Counted from the first letter of the stretch, positions 28,753 through 38,349 are shown. The stretch is 64,000 bases of DNA from Bacteroidota bacterium (GCA_030682385.1 JAUXOG010000013.1:1-64000), one strand, 5' to 3'. Numbers and translations: made by a program. The notes: generated from the letters alone by a model not told the origin.

Positions 28753-29810
28753 ACTTTTTCCTCCTCTAAAATTTTTAGGGGAATCGTTTTTTCGACGAAT
28801 TCAAAAGCTTGCTTCATACTTACATCGTTTTCATTCGGGAGCGGTTGCTGTTTTGCAAATTTTACGAAGTCGGCAAGTGTGAGCATCTCACTTAATAGAG
28901 ATTGCAACTGTCCGTTAAATTCTGAATGATGCAAGAAGTCAGCTAATATTTCATCGGTTGTGGATTCCATCGCTTTGATACTGAAACGGTCTTCGATGTA
29001 TGTTCGAACTACATCGGTCAGTTTGCTGTGGTAGAGTTTTACCTCGCCGCGCTGCCAGAGCTTTTCAGCTTCAAGAGACCGGAGCGCATCGAGTGCAATT
29101 TCGTAGGGTGGTCGTTTGGGCTCACTGAAAATTTTCCAGATGTCTTTTTGCTGTCGCTTTTTTATTAAGTAATAAATTAAAAAACCAATAAGTAGTGCAG
29201 CAATGGAACCTATTAAGTAGGGAAGTATTTCGGCAAATGTTATCGGCACACTCAACGGCGGTTTTATATCTTTAATATCCTGTGCTTGGTCAACCCCAAC
29301 ACCGTGAACAAAAATTGGGATCGGAGAGGTGGAAGCGAAATAAAGAGTTGTATCACTTTTTAAAATGTATCCGAAATCCAACGAGGGAATTACGAATGTT
29401 CCCGTGTCGTAAGCTGAAATTGTTAAAATTGTTTTCTCGATTATTTTATTTTCGGATTTTGTAATTGCTGGTTGCGATCGTTCAATCAACTCCAAACCTT
29501 CAAGTGAATCTAAAATTGCGGGATAAGAAAATTTTGTATCGGGTGGATATTCTAATTCGATATGAAGTTTTATCCAATCGCCGATTAATATATTATTCGA
29601 ATCAACACGTGCCGAGACGTGAACGCCTTGAGCAAAGAGCGGAGAGCTTTGAGCTATGAGCGGAGAGCTAAGAGCAAAGAGCAGGAAGCTAAGAGCTATG
29701 AGCAGTGAGCGTTGAGCTATGAGCGTGGAGCGTTGAGCAATGAGCTTCGAGCATAGAGCAAAGAAAATGATGATGTATTTTCTGAATTCGATATTTGTCG
29801 GTTTTACCAT
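28749..29810 (-). CDS. Bat-operon membrane protein (BatD/DUF4381-like) with a repeat-derived N-terminal signal region
   Basis: Located between batA and DUF58; N-terminus KLIAQRSTLIAQRSLLIALSFLLFALSSPLIAQSSPLFAQG; single TM (YLIGSIAALLIGFLIYYLIKKR). Confidence 0.7.
   Translation of the reverse strand: MVKPTNIEFRKYIIIFFALCSKLIAQRSTLIAQRSLLIALSFLLFALSSPLIAQSSPLFAQGVHVSARVDSNNILIGDWIKLHIELEYPPDTKFSYPAILDSLEGLELIERSQPAITKSENKIIEKTILTISAYDTGTFVIPSLDFGYILKSDTTLYFASTSPIPIFVHGVGVDQAQDIKDIKPPLSVPITFAEILPYLIGSIAALLIGFLIYYLIKKRQQKDIWKIFSEPKRPPYEIALDALRSLEAEKLWQRGEVKLYHSKLTDVVRTYIEDRFSIKAMESTTDEILADFLHHSEFNGQLQSLLSEMLTLADFVKFAKQQPLPNENDVSMKQAFEFVEKTIPLKILEEEKV
29628..29760. repeat. Period-7 array, 19 contiguous units NNGAGCN, inside coding sequence
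   Basis: TTGAGCA AAGAGCG GAGAGCT TTGAGCT ATGAGCG GAGAGCT AAGAGCA AAGAGCA GGAAGCT AAGAGCT ATGAGCA GTGAGCG TTGAGCT ATGAGCG TGGAGCG TTGAGCA ATGAGCT TCGAGCA TAGAGCA (133 bp). Confidence 0.95.
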
Positions 29811-30679
29811 CTTTTTTCTCTAATCCTGAAAAAATTCATCAGCGGTTGAACATACGATTGATCGGTTCGGATGTTGATGCTATCCACACCGCTTTTGCGG
29901 AAAATAGATTTTAAGTTTTCTTCTGTTTGCTGCCGCCATTTTTTGTAATTATCGCGCACTTGCTTTTTCGCAGTATCAACCCAAATTACGTTACCGGTTT
30001 CGGCATCAGCAAGGCGCATCAAACCGACTGCCGGTAATTCTTGTTCACGCTGGTCGTAGATATTGATTGCAACTACATCGTGTTTTTTGTTTGCAATTTT
30101 AAGAGCATCCTCAAATCCCTTATCCATAAAATCAGAAATAACGAAAGCAATACTCCGTTTTTTTATTGCACTTCGAAGATAACGTAGCGCTTCTGTAATG
30201 TTAGTTTTTTTGTGTTGTGGTTGAAAATCGAGCAATTCACGGATGATGCGAAGTATGTGAGTTCGGCCTTTTTTGGGAGGAATAAATTTCTCGATAATGT
30301 CGCTAAAAAAGATAATTCCGACTTTATCGTTGTTTTGAATTGCCGAGAAGGCAAGCACCGCACAAAGTTCGATTGCTAAATCTTTTTTCATTTGCACAGC
30401 GGTTCCGAATTCGCCCGATCCACTTACATCAACAAGAATCATAACAGTAAGTTCGCGTTCCTCTTCGAATATTTTTACATACGGATGATTGAAACGGGCT
30501 GTAACATTCCAGTCGATTGATCGGATATCGTCGCCAATCTGATATTCCCGCACTTCGCTGAAAGCCATACCTCGTCCTTTGAACACGCTGTGGTATTCGC
30601 CTGAAAAAATCTGATTAGCCAATCCGCGGGTTTTGATCTCTATTTTTCTAACTTTTTTTATTAACTCAGTTGTTTCCAT
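29804..30679 (-). CDS. DUF58 domain protein
   Basis: GEYHSVFKGRGMAFSEVREYQIGDDIRSIDWNVTARFNHPYVKIFEEERELTVMILVDVSGSGEFG. Confidence 0.92.
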   Translation of the reverse strand: METTELIKKVRKIEIKTRGLANQIFSGEYHSVFKGRGMAFSEVREYQIGDDIRSIDWNVTARFNHPYVKIFEEERELTVMILVDVSGSGEFGTAVQMKKDLAIELCAVLAFSAIQNNDKVGIIFFSDIIEKFIPPKKGRTHILRIIRELLDFQPQHKKTNITEALRYLRSAIKKRSIAFVISDFMDKGFEDALKIANKKHDVVAINIYDQREQELPAVGLMRLADAETGNVIWVDTAKKQVRDNYKKWRQQTEENLKSIFRKSGVDSINIRTDQSYVQPLMNFFRIREKRW

Positions 30680-30683
30680 ATCT

Positions 30684-30718
30684 TTAGTTATTAGTCAGAT
30701 GTCATCGGTCATTAGACA
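30684..30718. repeat. Period-7 array, 5 units (NNNGTCA type)
   Basis: TTAGTTA TTAGTCA GATGTCA TCGGTCA TTAGACA. Confidence 0.55.
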
Positions 30719-30735
30719 ATAATGCTTTTGTCAAT

Positions 30736-31056
30736 TTATTTTTCTTCTATCCTGTTTTTTATGCAATTAATATAAGCGTTGAGTTTAGGTGCAAGCAATT
30801 GCATATAGTTTTGAATTTCTTTCTCTTCGTCAATCGTAAAAAGTTTTCGTTTGGATGAACGCCGCAACCAGTGTTGTGTCTCATAAAGTGAGCCTCGAGA
30901 ATAGTAACAAAAATGTATATTTTTTTTATATGCGTATCTTCCGTAGCCTTCGGCAATGTTTGCACCAATTGAGTCGGCAGCTTTAATCATTTGTATTCCG
31001 ATAGTGGCACTATAGAACCATTTCCATTTTGTACATATATCCCAAATTACGGTACC
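30736..31056 (-). pseudogene. N-terminally truncated S23-like four-helix-bundle protein remnant
   Basis: Frame open from 31056 (GTVIWDICTKWKWFYSATIGIQMIKAADSIGANIAEGYGRYAYKKNIHFCYYSRGSLYETQHWLRR...) to the stop at 30736. The track's start (30990) is mid-domain, and no upstream ATG exists before moxR. Confidence 0.6.
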
Positions 31057-32033
31057 TCAATCGTATTCAAAATCTCATTCACAATGTCTTCGGAATTCAC
31101 ATTTTCTGCTTCAGCTTCATAAGTAACCGCGATGCGATGGCGGAGGACATCGTGGCAAACTGCCCGCACATCTTCGGGTATGACGTATCCGCGGCGTTTG
31201 ATGAATGCAAATGCTTTTGCTGCTAATGCAAGGTTAATTGTTGCACGGGGCGAACCGCCATAGCTGATAAGTTGTGCTAAATTTTCGAGTTTAAAATTCT
31301 TAGGTTCTCGAGTTGCGAAAACTATATCTAAAATATATTTCTCAATTTTTTCATCCATATAAACTTCTTGAACAACATTCCGCGCCTTCAATATGTCCTC
31401 CGGATTTATTACAGCTTTGACTTTCGGAAGCGAGTCGGTAATGTTTTGCCGCATAATCAGTCGTTCTTCATCACGATTTGGATAAACAATTTTAATCTTT
31501 AACATAAAACGATCGACTTGCGCTTCGGGAAGAGGGTATGTCCCTTCCTGCTCAATCGGGTTTTGAGTCGCCAAAACAAGGAAAGGCTCATCAAGCTGAA
31601 ATGTCTGTTCGCCAATTGTAACTTGCCTTTCTTGCATTGCTTCGAGCAGGGCGCTTTGAACTTTTGCCGGTGCGCGGTTAATTTCATCCGCCAAAATAAA
31701 ATTAGCAAAGATGGGTCCTTTTTTTACTGCGAACTCTTCTTTCCGCTGACTATAAATCATCGTTCCGATTAAATCTGCGGGAAGCAGGTCGGGGGTAAAT
31801 TGGATTCTCTGAAATTTTGATTGTATCGTTGCTGCCAGAGTTTTTATTGCGAGTGTTTTTGCTAATCCCGGAACACCTTCTAATAAAAGATGTCCGTTCG
31901 ATAGTAAGCCAATAAGCAATCGTTCCACCATATATTTCTGTCCGACTATCACTTTGCCGATTTCCATAGTCAACATATCGACGAAGGCGCTTTCGCGTTG
32001 AATTTTTTCGTTCAATAATTTTATGTCTGTCAT
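31047..32033 (-). CDS. moxR: MoxR-family AAA+ ATPase
   Basis: GHLLLEGVPGLAKTLAIKTLA, FTPDLLPADLIGT, ILADEINRAPAKVQSALLEAMQE. Start moved from 32099 to 32033 (MTDIKLLNEK), preceded by an AGGAG-like Shine-Dalgarno. Confidence 0.93.
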   Translation of the reverse strand: MTDIKLLNEKIQRESAFVDMLTMEIGKVIVGQKYMVERLLIGLLSNGHLLLEGVPGLAKTLAIKTLAATIQSKFQRIQFTPDLLPADLIGTMIYSQRKEEFAVKKGPIFANFILADEINRAPAKVQSALLEAMQERQVTIGEQTFQLDEPFLVLATQNPIEQEGTYPLPEAQVDRFMLKIKIVYPNRDEERLIMRQNITDSLPKVKAVINPEDILKARNVVQEVYMDEKIEKYILDIVFATREPKNFKLENLAQLISYGGSPRATINLALAAKAFAFIKRRGYVIPEDVRAVCHDVLRHRIAVTYEAEAENVNSEDIVNEILNTIEVP

Positions 32034-32117
32034 TAGAACTCCTGTAATATTTTTTTTCTTTAAATGATAAATGGACTCAGAAACAAATAAGTCCATCATG
32101 CTTATGAAAGCGTTACA

Positions 32118-32146
32118 ATTATATAAAAAAAAGATGAATTTTTCAA
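32118..32146 (-). promoter_or_regulatory. Sigma-70-like promoter for the moxR-bat operon
   Basis: Minus strand TTGAAA-N17-TATAAT. Confidence 0.6.
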
Positions 32147-32287
32147 CTTGGGCTATTCTACGAAGTCGGATAAATAGAGTTTCATTTTAGAAAAATTCCA
32201 GGTAGGACAATTATCACAAAATCCGAATTCCGAATTCTCGACGGGTCGAGTCGTCTACCGAAACCAGCAATCTTCAATTTCTTACCG

Positions 32288-32316
32288 TTGCAATCCTTAT
32301 AAAAATCATTTATATT
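32288..32316 (+). promoter_or_regulatory. Sigma-70-like promoter, UPF0173 hydrolase
   Basis: TTGCAA-N17-TATATT, 46 bp from the ATG at 32362. Confidence 0.6.
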
Positions 32317-32361
32317 TGAACGTGCTTTATCAAACAAATTTTTCATAACAACGGAGGTTAT

Positions 32362-33039
32362 ATGTTGAAAATTACATATTACGGTCATTCGGTTTTTTTG
32401 TTGGATGATGGAAAAACTAAATTGATTATCGATCCTTTTATTGAAGGGAATCCGCTTTCTCCTATCAAAGAAAAGGATGTGAATGTAAATTACATCGTAG
32501 TAACTCACGGACACGGCGATCATCTTGGCGATGCTGTTGCTATTTCGAAACGCTGCGATGCCCCGATTATCGCTGTGAACGAGTTAGCAAATTATGTTGC
32601 AAGCAAAGGTGCCAAAGCCCACAACATGCACATAGGTGGTGGATTTAATTTTCCATTCGGTCGTGTGAAATTTACAATCGCGCATCACGGTTCTTCTTCT
32701 GGCGAAGGAACTTACACGGGTGAACCATCGGGTGTTTTAGTTACAATGAGTGGTAAAACAGTTTATCACACCGGAGATACAGGATTATTTTCGGATATGA
32801 AATTGATTGGCGAGATGAACCCTGTGGATATTTTGCTTCTTCCGATTGGCGACAACTTCACGATGGGAATTGATGATGCGGTGAAAGCAGTTGAATTAGT
32901 AAATCCTAAATTTGTAGTGCCGATGCATTATAATACTTTCCCTGTGATTGAAGCCGACCCGAATGTTTTTATTGCAAAGGTAAAAGCAAATGGATTTAAT
33001 GGAAAAGTTTTTAATTTTGGTGAAACAGTTGAATTTTAA
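32362..33039 (+). CDS. UPF0173-type metal-dependent hydrolase (metallo-beta-lactamase fold)
   Basis: ITYYGHSVFLLDDGKTKLIIDPFIEGNP...VTHGHGDHLGDAV...HTGDTGLFSDMKLIGE. Confidence 0.92.
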   Translation: MLKITYYGHSVFLLDDGKTKLIIDPFIEGNPLSPIKEKDVNVNYIVVTHGHGDHLGDAVAISKRCDAPIIAVNELANYVASKGAKAHNMHIGGGFNFPFGRVKFTIAHHGSSSGEGTYTGEPSGVLVTMSGKTVYHTGDTGLFSDMKLIGEMNPVDILLLPIGDNFTMGIDDAVKAVELVNPKFVVPMHYNTFPVIEADPNVFIAKVKANGFNGKVFNFGETVEF

Positions 33040-33054
33040 GATTGAGATAACGAG

Positions 33055-33858
33055 TTGAGTAAAGTAGTAACAGTAGCAAATCAAAAGGGTGGAGTTGGTA
33101 AAACAACTACCACAATAAATTTAGCAGCATGTGTAGCAGCGGCTGAAGTTCCGGTTCTGATAATAGATAACGATCCGCAAGCTAATGCTACTTCGGGATT
33201 AGGATTTGATGCTCGAAACGGCGGGAAAAATATTTACGATGTATTAATCAACGATGTAAATCCGTTCGAGGTGATACAGCAAACAAGTATGCCGTTTCTT
33301 TCGCTCCTGCCATCGAGTATAAATTTAGTAGGTGCAGAAATCGAAATGGTAGAAATGGAGAATCGTGAAAAATTGCTTGCGAATGTTGTAGATAGTATCA
33401 AAAATAAGTATAGTTATATTTTTATCGATTGTCCGCCTTCGTTAGGATTGATAACATTGAATTCACTTGTTGCTGCCGATTCAGTTTTGATTCCGGTGCA
33501 GTGCGAGTATTATGCACTTGAAGGGCTGACTCAATTATTGAATACAATCAACATCGTAAAGAAAAACCTGAATCAAAAGTTGGAGATAGAAGGCGTTCTG
33601 ATGACTATGTTCGATGGGAGGCTGCGTCTTTCGAATCAAATTGTTGAAGAGGTTAAAAAATATTTTGGCAACAAAGTTTATCAAACAATTGTGAACAGAA
33701 ATGTTCGCTTGAGCGAAGCCCCCAGTTACGGTAAACCGATTTTGTTATACGATGCTTTATCGAGCGGCTCGAAAAATTATATGAATTTAGCACAAGAATT
33801 TTTGTTAAGAAACAATCATTTTCAAACAGAACAGGTAAATAAAGATGTCGAAAATTAA
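33055..33858 (+). CDS. parA: ParA/Soj chromosome-partitioning ATPase (TTG start)
   Basis: MSKVVTVANQKGGVGKTTTTINLAACVAA; IDCPPSLGLITLNSL. Confidence 0.95.
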   Translation: MSKVVTVANQKGGVGKTTTTINLAACVAAAEVPVLIIDNDPQANATSGLGFDARNGGKNIYDVLINDVNPFEVIQQTSMPFLSLLPSSINLVGAEIEMVEMENREKLLANVVDSIKNKYSYIFIDCPPSLGLITLNSLVAADSVLIPVQCEYYALEGLTQLLNTINIVKKNLNQKLEIEGVLMTMFDGRLRLSNQIVEEVKKYFGNKVYQTIVNRNVRLSEAPSYGKPILLYDALSSGSKNYMNLAQEFLLRNNHFQTEQVNKDVEN

Positions 33859-34771
33859 AGGCGGGCTCGGAAAAGGACTTGCTGCATTAATCCGTCCATC
33901 AGCAACAGATGAAGAAACTCCAGCGGTAGTTGAGAGAGAAGTAATAGTTCAAACGGTAACTCGTGAAACTGAAGGCATAATCTTAATAGATGTTGATAAA
34001 ATAAAACCGAATCCGTTTCAACCTCGTGCCGATTTTGATGTGCAAGCGCTTGATGAATTAAAGAAATCGATTATCGAAAAAGGAATTATCCAACCGATAA
34101 CTGTGCGCCGGAAAGACGGATACTTCGAGTTGATTGCCGGTGAACGAAGAGTGAGAGCTTCGACTGATGCAGGAATCAAACAAATTCCGGCTTACATAAT
34201 CGATGTTAAAACCGATGAAGATATGTTGGAGTTAGCACTTGTCGAAAATCTCCAGCGCGAACATTTGAATTCTATTGAAATTGCAATTTCTTATCAACGT
34301 TTAATCACAGATTGTAATCTCACTTACGAAGAAGTTGCAAAGAGAATCGGGAAGGACAGGACTACAGTAATCAATTTTGTCAGATTGCTGCGGTTACCCG
34401 ATGAAGTTCAGCGCTCGCTCAGGAAGGGACAAATTACGGCAGGGCACGCACGGATGTTAGTAAGTTTACCCGACGAAAAGTTCCAGATGAAATTGTTCCA
34501 TAAGATTATTAAGAACGATTTGAATGTCCGTCAGGTTGAAAAATTAGTCCGCGACATTAATAAAAAGCCCGAAACTGAATCTAAAATAGTTGAATTTGTT
34601 TCTGATTCGCCTTTCTCTGATATCGAGCAAAAGCTTCGGCAGATATTTGGAACGAAAGTAAAATTGCATCACCGAGCTGATGGAAAAGGTGAAATACTGA
34701 TTGAGTATTATTCGAACGACGATTTAGATCGTTTAATTGAAATAATGATGGTAATGAAAAACCATTCTTGA
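33845..34771 (+). CDS. parB: ParB/Spo0J partition protein
   Basis: GLGKGLAALI; IKPNPFQPRADFD; GERRVRAS; ALVENLQREHLNSIE. Confidence 0.95.
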   Translation: MSKIKGGLGKGLAALIRPSATDEETPAVVEREVIVQTVTRETEGIILIDVDKIKPNPFQPRADFDVQALDELKKSIIEKGIIQPITVRRKDGYFELIAGERRVRASTDAGIKQIPAYIIDVKTDEDMLELALVENLQREHLNSIEIAISYQRLITDCNLTYEEVAKRIGKDRTTVINFVRLLRLPDEVQRSLRKGQITAGHARMLVSLPDEKFQMKLFHKIIKNDLNVRQVEKLVRDINKKPETESKIVEFVSDSPFSDIEQKLRQIFGTKVKLHHRADGKGEILIEYYSNDDLDRLIEIMMVMKNHS

Positions 34772-34785
34772 AAGGAAATTAAAAA

Positions 34786-35175
34786 ATGAGAAAAAAAATT
34801 TATACCGAGAATGCACCCGCGCCTATTGGTCCTTACAGCCAGGCAATAATTGGTTCAGGTTGTTTTCTATTTACAGCAGGGCAGATACCGATTGATCCCG
34901 CATCGGGACAAATTGTTACCGGTGATATAAAAGCACAAACCAATCAGGTATTAAAAAACTTAGCCGCAATTTTAGATACCGGTGGTGCAACTCTACAATC
35001 GGTTCTGAAAACAACTGTCTATCTAACAGATATGAACGAGTTTGCCGGAATGAATGAAGTTTACGGAGAATTTTTTTCGGATTCTCCACCCGCCAGAACA
35101 ACAGTACAAGTATCACGACTACCACGAGATGTGAAAGTGGAAATAGAAGCAGTGGCATTAATAGTGAACGCCTAA
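34786..35175 (+). CDS. ridA: RidA-family enamine/imine deaminase
   Basis: [12 protein letters not shown]...[14 protein letters not shown]...[21 protein letters not shown]. Confidence 0.93.
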   Translation: MRKKIYTENAPAPIGPYSQAIIGSGCFLFTAGQIPIDPASGQIVTGDIKAQTNQVLKNLAAILDTGGATLQSVLKTTVYLTDMNEFAGMNEVYGEFFSDSPPARTTVQVSRLPRDVKVEIEAVALIVNA

Positions 35176-35193
35176 TTAAATACGACTCGAATT

Positions 35194-35760
35194 ATGTTTC
35201 AACCGAAAATACTTGGCTGTATTTTGTTTTTATTATTTTTTTTTATAGGTGCTGATGCTCAACCAAGTTTGTTCAATGACTTGAGCTTGAAAGATGATTC
35301 ATTGCAAGTAGTCGCCAAAGGATTAAATCAAGTTGAGGTATTTAAGACCGACACAAAATCAACCACGCTGGCGATGTTGTTATCAGCCGGTTTACCGGGT
35401 GCCGGACAGTTCTACAACGAATCATACTGGAAGATACCGGTGATTCTCGGTTTAGCAGGTTACTGGGGTTATGAATGGGTAGGATTAAATAGGGAGTATA
35501 AAAATTATAAAAACCTTTATTCAGAAAGTTTAATCAAACTCCCGCCTTCAGGAAATTACCAGTATCGAACTATACGCGATTTTTACAGAGGCGAGCGGGA
35601 TAAGTTTGCCTGGTATTTAGGTATTTTATATGTAGTAAATATATTGGATGCTTATGTTGATGCAAGCTTGTTTGAGTTTAGCGTTGATGATAATTTGGCG
35701 AATTCTACATATCTCAATTATTCTGCTGGCTTGAAATTAAGGATTTTTTTTTCAAACTAA
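35194..35760 (+). CDS. DUF5683-like membrane/periplasmic protein
   Basis: Signal peptide; AMLLSAGLPGAGQFYNESYWKIPVILGLAGYWGYEW; YLGILYVVNILDAYVDASLFEF. Confidence 0.75.
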   Translation: MFQPKILGCILFLLFFFIGADAQPSLFNDLSLKDDSLQVVAKGLNQVEVFKTDTKSTTLAMLLSAGLPGAGQFYNESYWKIPVILGLAGYWGYEWVGLNREYKNYKNLYSESLIKLPPSGNYQYRTIRDFYRGERDKFAWYLGILYVVNILDAYVDASLFEFSVDDNLANSTYLNYSAGLKLRIFFSN

Positions 35761-35768
35761 AGTAATAG

Positions 35769-35797
35769 TTGACAATAACGATATAAAGCATTATATT
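35769..35797 (+). promoter_or_regulatory. Sigma-70-like promoter
   Basis: TTGACA-N17-TATATT, 52 bp from the ATG at 35849. Confidence 0.7.
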
Positions 35798-35848
35798 ATC
35801 GCAGTTAGCTGTACATATATCTCAACAAAAAAAGAAAGGATCCAAAGA

Positions 35849-37195
35849 ATGAAAAAATTTACAATTACTTTTGTATCATTCGCAATTTTATTAGTAATTT
35901 TTAGCAACCCTTTAACTGCTAAAATTTCAATTAACCAATTGGATTTTGGTAATGTGTATGTCGAATCTACTTGGATAGACACCGTTTCCGTTTTCTCTGT
36001 ATCTCCAAATGATTTAAATTTTGGAAGTGTGTATTTAGAATCGATATCGACGGACAGCGTTATAGTTACAAATACCGGAGGTGGAAATTTAAATATTACT
36101 TCTGTTTATCCTACAAATAACCAGTTTAGCGTATTGCCTGCGAACGCTGTGGTAGCACCATTAACAAGCCAAAAGTTTGCTATAACTTTTGCACCTACTA
36201 CGGGAGGATTAAAATCTGGTTATATCGTATTTTTACACGATGGAGCCACAGGTCGTGATTCAGTTTCAGTTAGTGGCACAGGCATAATTACAATTGCCGG
36301 AGCCAGGGCATTACCAAATGCTTCCGAAGTAATCATAGAAGGTGTCATCACTCGTGGTTTAGGTGCATTCACACGCATACAAGATGCAACTGCCGGCATT
36401 GTCATCCGTCAAACAAGCGGTTCGTTTTTTGACGCAATAGTATCCGGGGATTTACGGGCTGGCGATAAAATTAGAGTTACAGGAAAAACTTCTGAGTACA
36501 TGTCTTTAAAACAAATCAATGCGGCTGATTTATTAAGCTGGGAACGACTTTCGCGGGATAATACATTGCCACCCCCACAACTTGTAACTCTTGCAGAAAT
36601 TGCTGCTAATGGCGAGCAATACGAAAGCGAACTCATCAAAGTAACTGATATGATTATCGATCCCGCGGGTGATTTGAATTTTCTTCCCGCAAAAACTTAT
36701 TCTAATATCACTGACCCTTCAAGCCCGACAAGCTTAGTTGTTTTACGGACTCCTAATGCCGCCGATTCAGACATTGATGGTACACCAATCCCGACAGCAA
36801 AATGTATATTTACTGGTGTGTTGGGACAGTTTCATTCTACCAATCCGGCGGCTGGATACCAACTAAGCCCTGTGCTTGCATCAGATGTAACAATACAGGT
36901 AAATGTCAGTGAACCTAACGTATTACCGGATAAATTTTCGTTGAATGGTAACTATCCTAATCCGTTTAACCCAGCTACTAAAATATCTTTCGATCTTCCT
37001 AAGTCAACGAATATTAGTCTTACGGTTTATAATTTATTAGGACAGAAAGTAAAAGACTTAATCACCAATAAAAATTATGGAGCTGGGAGACATGAAGTTT
37101 CATTCGATGCTTCCGGTTATTCAACCGGTGTATATCTTTACAAATTATCATCACCCGAATTTACGGCTGTTAAGAAGATGATCCTTAGTAAGTAA
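35849..37195 (+). CDS. Secreted protein with ASH/choice-of-anchor-type N-terminus and C-terminal T9SS type-A sorting domain
   Basis: Signal peptide; LDFGNVYVES/LNFGSVYLES; C-terminal LNGNYPNPFNPATKISFDLPKSTNISLTVYNLLGQKVKDL...GVYLYKL. Confidence 0.85.
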   Translation: MKKFTITFVSFAILLVIFSNPLTAKISINQLDFGNVYVESTWIDTVSVFSVSPNDLNFGSVYLESISTDSVIVTNTGGGNLNITSVYPTNNQFSVLPANAVVAPLTSQKFAITFAPTTGGLKSGYIVFLHDGATGRDSVSVSGTGIITIAGARALPNASEVIIEGVITRGLGAFTRIQDATAGIVIRQTSGSFFDAIVSGDLRAGDKIRVTGKTSEYMSLKQINAADLLSWERLSRDNTLPPPQLVTLAEIAANGEQYESELIKVTDMIIDPAGDLNFLPAKTYSNITDPSSPTSLVVLRTPNAADSDIDGTPIPTAKCIFTGVLGQFHSTNPAAGYQLSPVLASDVTIQVNVSEPNVLPDKFSLNGNYPNPFNPATKISFDLPKSTNISLTVYNLLGQKVKDLITNKNYGAGRHEVSFDASGYSTGVYLYKLSSPEFTAVKKMILSK

Positions 37196-37226
37196 AAAAT
37201 ATTGGTTAGTTAAAATCTTTGTTAAT

Positions 37227-37268
37227 AAAAGCCGGCTTATTGAAAGATGGACCGGCTTTTCTATTTTA
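37227..37268 (+). terminator. Rho-independent-like terminator
   Basis: AAAAGCCGG(37227-37235)/CCGGCTTTT(37252-37260), then CTATTTT. Confidence 0.75.
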
Positions 37269-37325
37269 GAAAGAATTAAGTATATTTCTCAAAATTATTA
37301 AACACTGATATGATCGAGGAATAAA

Positions 37326-38318
37326 ATGCTCAACTATATTTGGCTTTCATTAATTGTAATCGGAATATTAGTCGCAGTTACAATTGATTTCAGAGATATT
37401 TCGACCGACAAGTTCCGCAATGGAGAAGAAATACAAACAGAGTTAATTTTTGATTCTCCGACTCCACAACTTGAAAAGGGGAAACACTACAAGTGTAATA
37501 TTTTTATACCAGCGTCCGAGATGCAGAAAATTTATGGAATACAATTATCTCAAAATCTTGTTCAGGAAGCTGAGATAATAGTCTCGAATTCGGGTGAAGC
37601 AGTTATAAAAATTACGACTGATGAACAAAGTCCGACAATCTGGAGAGAGCACGCCGGCGCTCAACGCAAAAATGGCGACATACTGCAAGGAAAAGTACGT
37701 ATCACTCGGATGTCGGAAAACGGTTTCGTTGCAGTATTAATCCTTGACGCTGTAAAATTTGTAAAATTAAATTCAGTTACAAACGACGGAATTGTTCGTT
37801 ACGCAAAAACAGCGGTCGAGTTGGCAATTGGATTAATCGGTATCATGGCGCTCTGGTTAGGGGTGATGAAAATCGCCGAAGCATCGGGATTAATTACAAA
37901 ACTTGCAGGTTTTCTGAAACCTGTTACAACTCGCTTGTTCCCCGATGTTCCGCCCGATCATCCTGCAATGGGGGCAATGATTATGAATATCTCTGCAAAT
38001 ATTCTCGGACTTGCAAATGCGGCGACACCACTTGGTTTGAAGGCAATGGAGGAACTCAACAAGCTCAATAAAAAATTAGGAACTGCAACCGATGCGATGT
38101 GCACTTTTCTGGTTATCAATACGAGTAATGTTCAGTTAATACCTGCAACTGTCATCGCCATACGGGCTGCCGCCGGTTCCACAAATCCTACTGAGATTTT
38201 AGGTGCGGTAATAGTGGCGACTACAGTCAGTACGATAGTAGGAGTAACGGTTGTGAAGTTATTTGCTCGATTAAAAATATTCCGGAAACAGTTGGAAGCG
38301 GTGAGCGGTGAGCTATGA
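37326..38318 (+). CDS. Nucleoside-recognition (Gate) domain protein, SpmA-like
   Basis: GIMALWLGVMKIAEASGLITKLAGFLKPVTTRLFPDVPPDHPAMGAMIMNISANILGLANAATPLGLKAMEELNKLN. Its stop codon lies inside a heptamer array. Confidence 0.88.
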   Translation: MLNYIWLSLIVIGILVAVTIDFRDISTDKFRNGEEIQTELIFDSPTPQLEKGKHYKCNIFIPASEMQKIYGIQLSQNLVQEAEIIVSNSGEAVIKITTDEQSPTIWREHAGAQRKNGDILQGKVRITRMSENGFVAVLILDAVKFVKLNSVTNDGIVRYAKTAVELAIGLIGIMALWLGVMKIAEASGLITKLAGFLKPVTTRLFPDVPPDHPAMGAMIMNISANILGLANAATPLGLKAMEELNKLNKKLGTATDAMCTFLVINTSNVQLIPATVIAIRAAAGSTNPTEILGAVIVATTVSTIVGVTVVKLFARLKIFRKQLEAVSGEL

Positions 38319-38349
38319 GCATAGAGCTGAGAGCTATAAGCAATGAGCC
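38294..38349. repeat. Period-7 array, 8 units, GAGC orientation (left flank of S23 gene)
   Basis: GGAAGCG GTGAGCG GTGAGCT ATGAGCA TAGAGCT GAGAGCT ATAAGCA ATGAGCC (then a degenerate ACGAACG). Confidence 0.85.

Noticed and set aside
29628-29760. CRISPR-like array
   Set aside because: Units are 7 nt with no spacer/repeat organisation and no cas genes in the window; it is a tandem heptamer array.
30759-30968. Second minus-frame ORF (69 aa) over the S23-like remnant
   Set aside because: Alternative frame of the same DNA; only the 30736-31056 frame shows S23-like similarity.
31004-31030. TGGCACTATAGAACC as a sigma-54 -24 element
   Set aside because: No TTGC at the required -12 spacing, and it lies within the S23-like remnant frame.
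32237-32250. CTCGAC-GG-GTCGAG palindrome as a terminator
   Set aside because: Perfect 6-bp stem but a 2-nt loop and no T-tract; could be a regulator site but unsupported.
33055-34771. parS sites near parAB
   Set aside because: No TGTTTCACGTGAAACA-like palindrome was seen by eye around parAB; a motif scan of the full genome would be needed.
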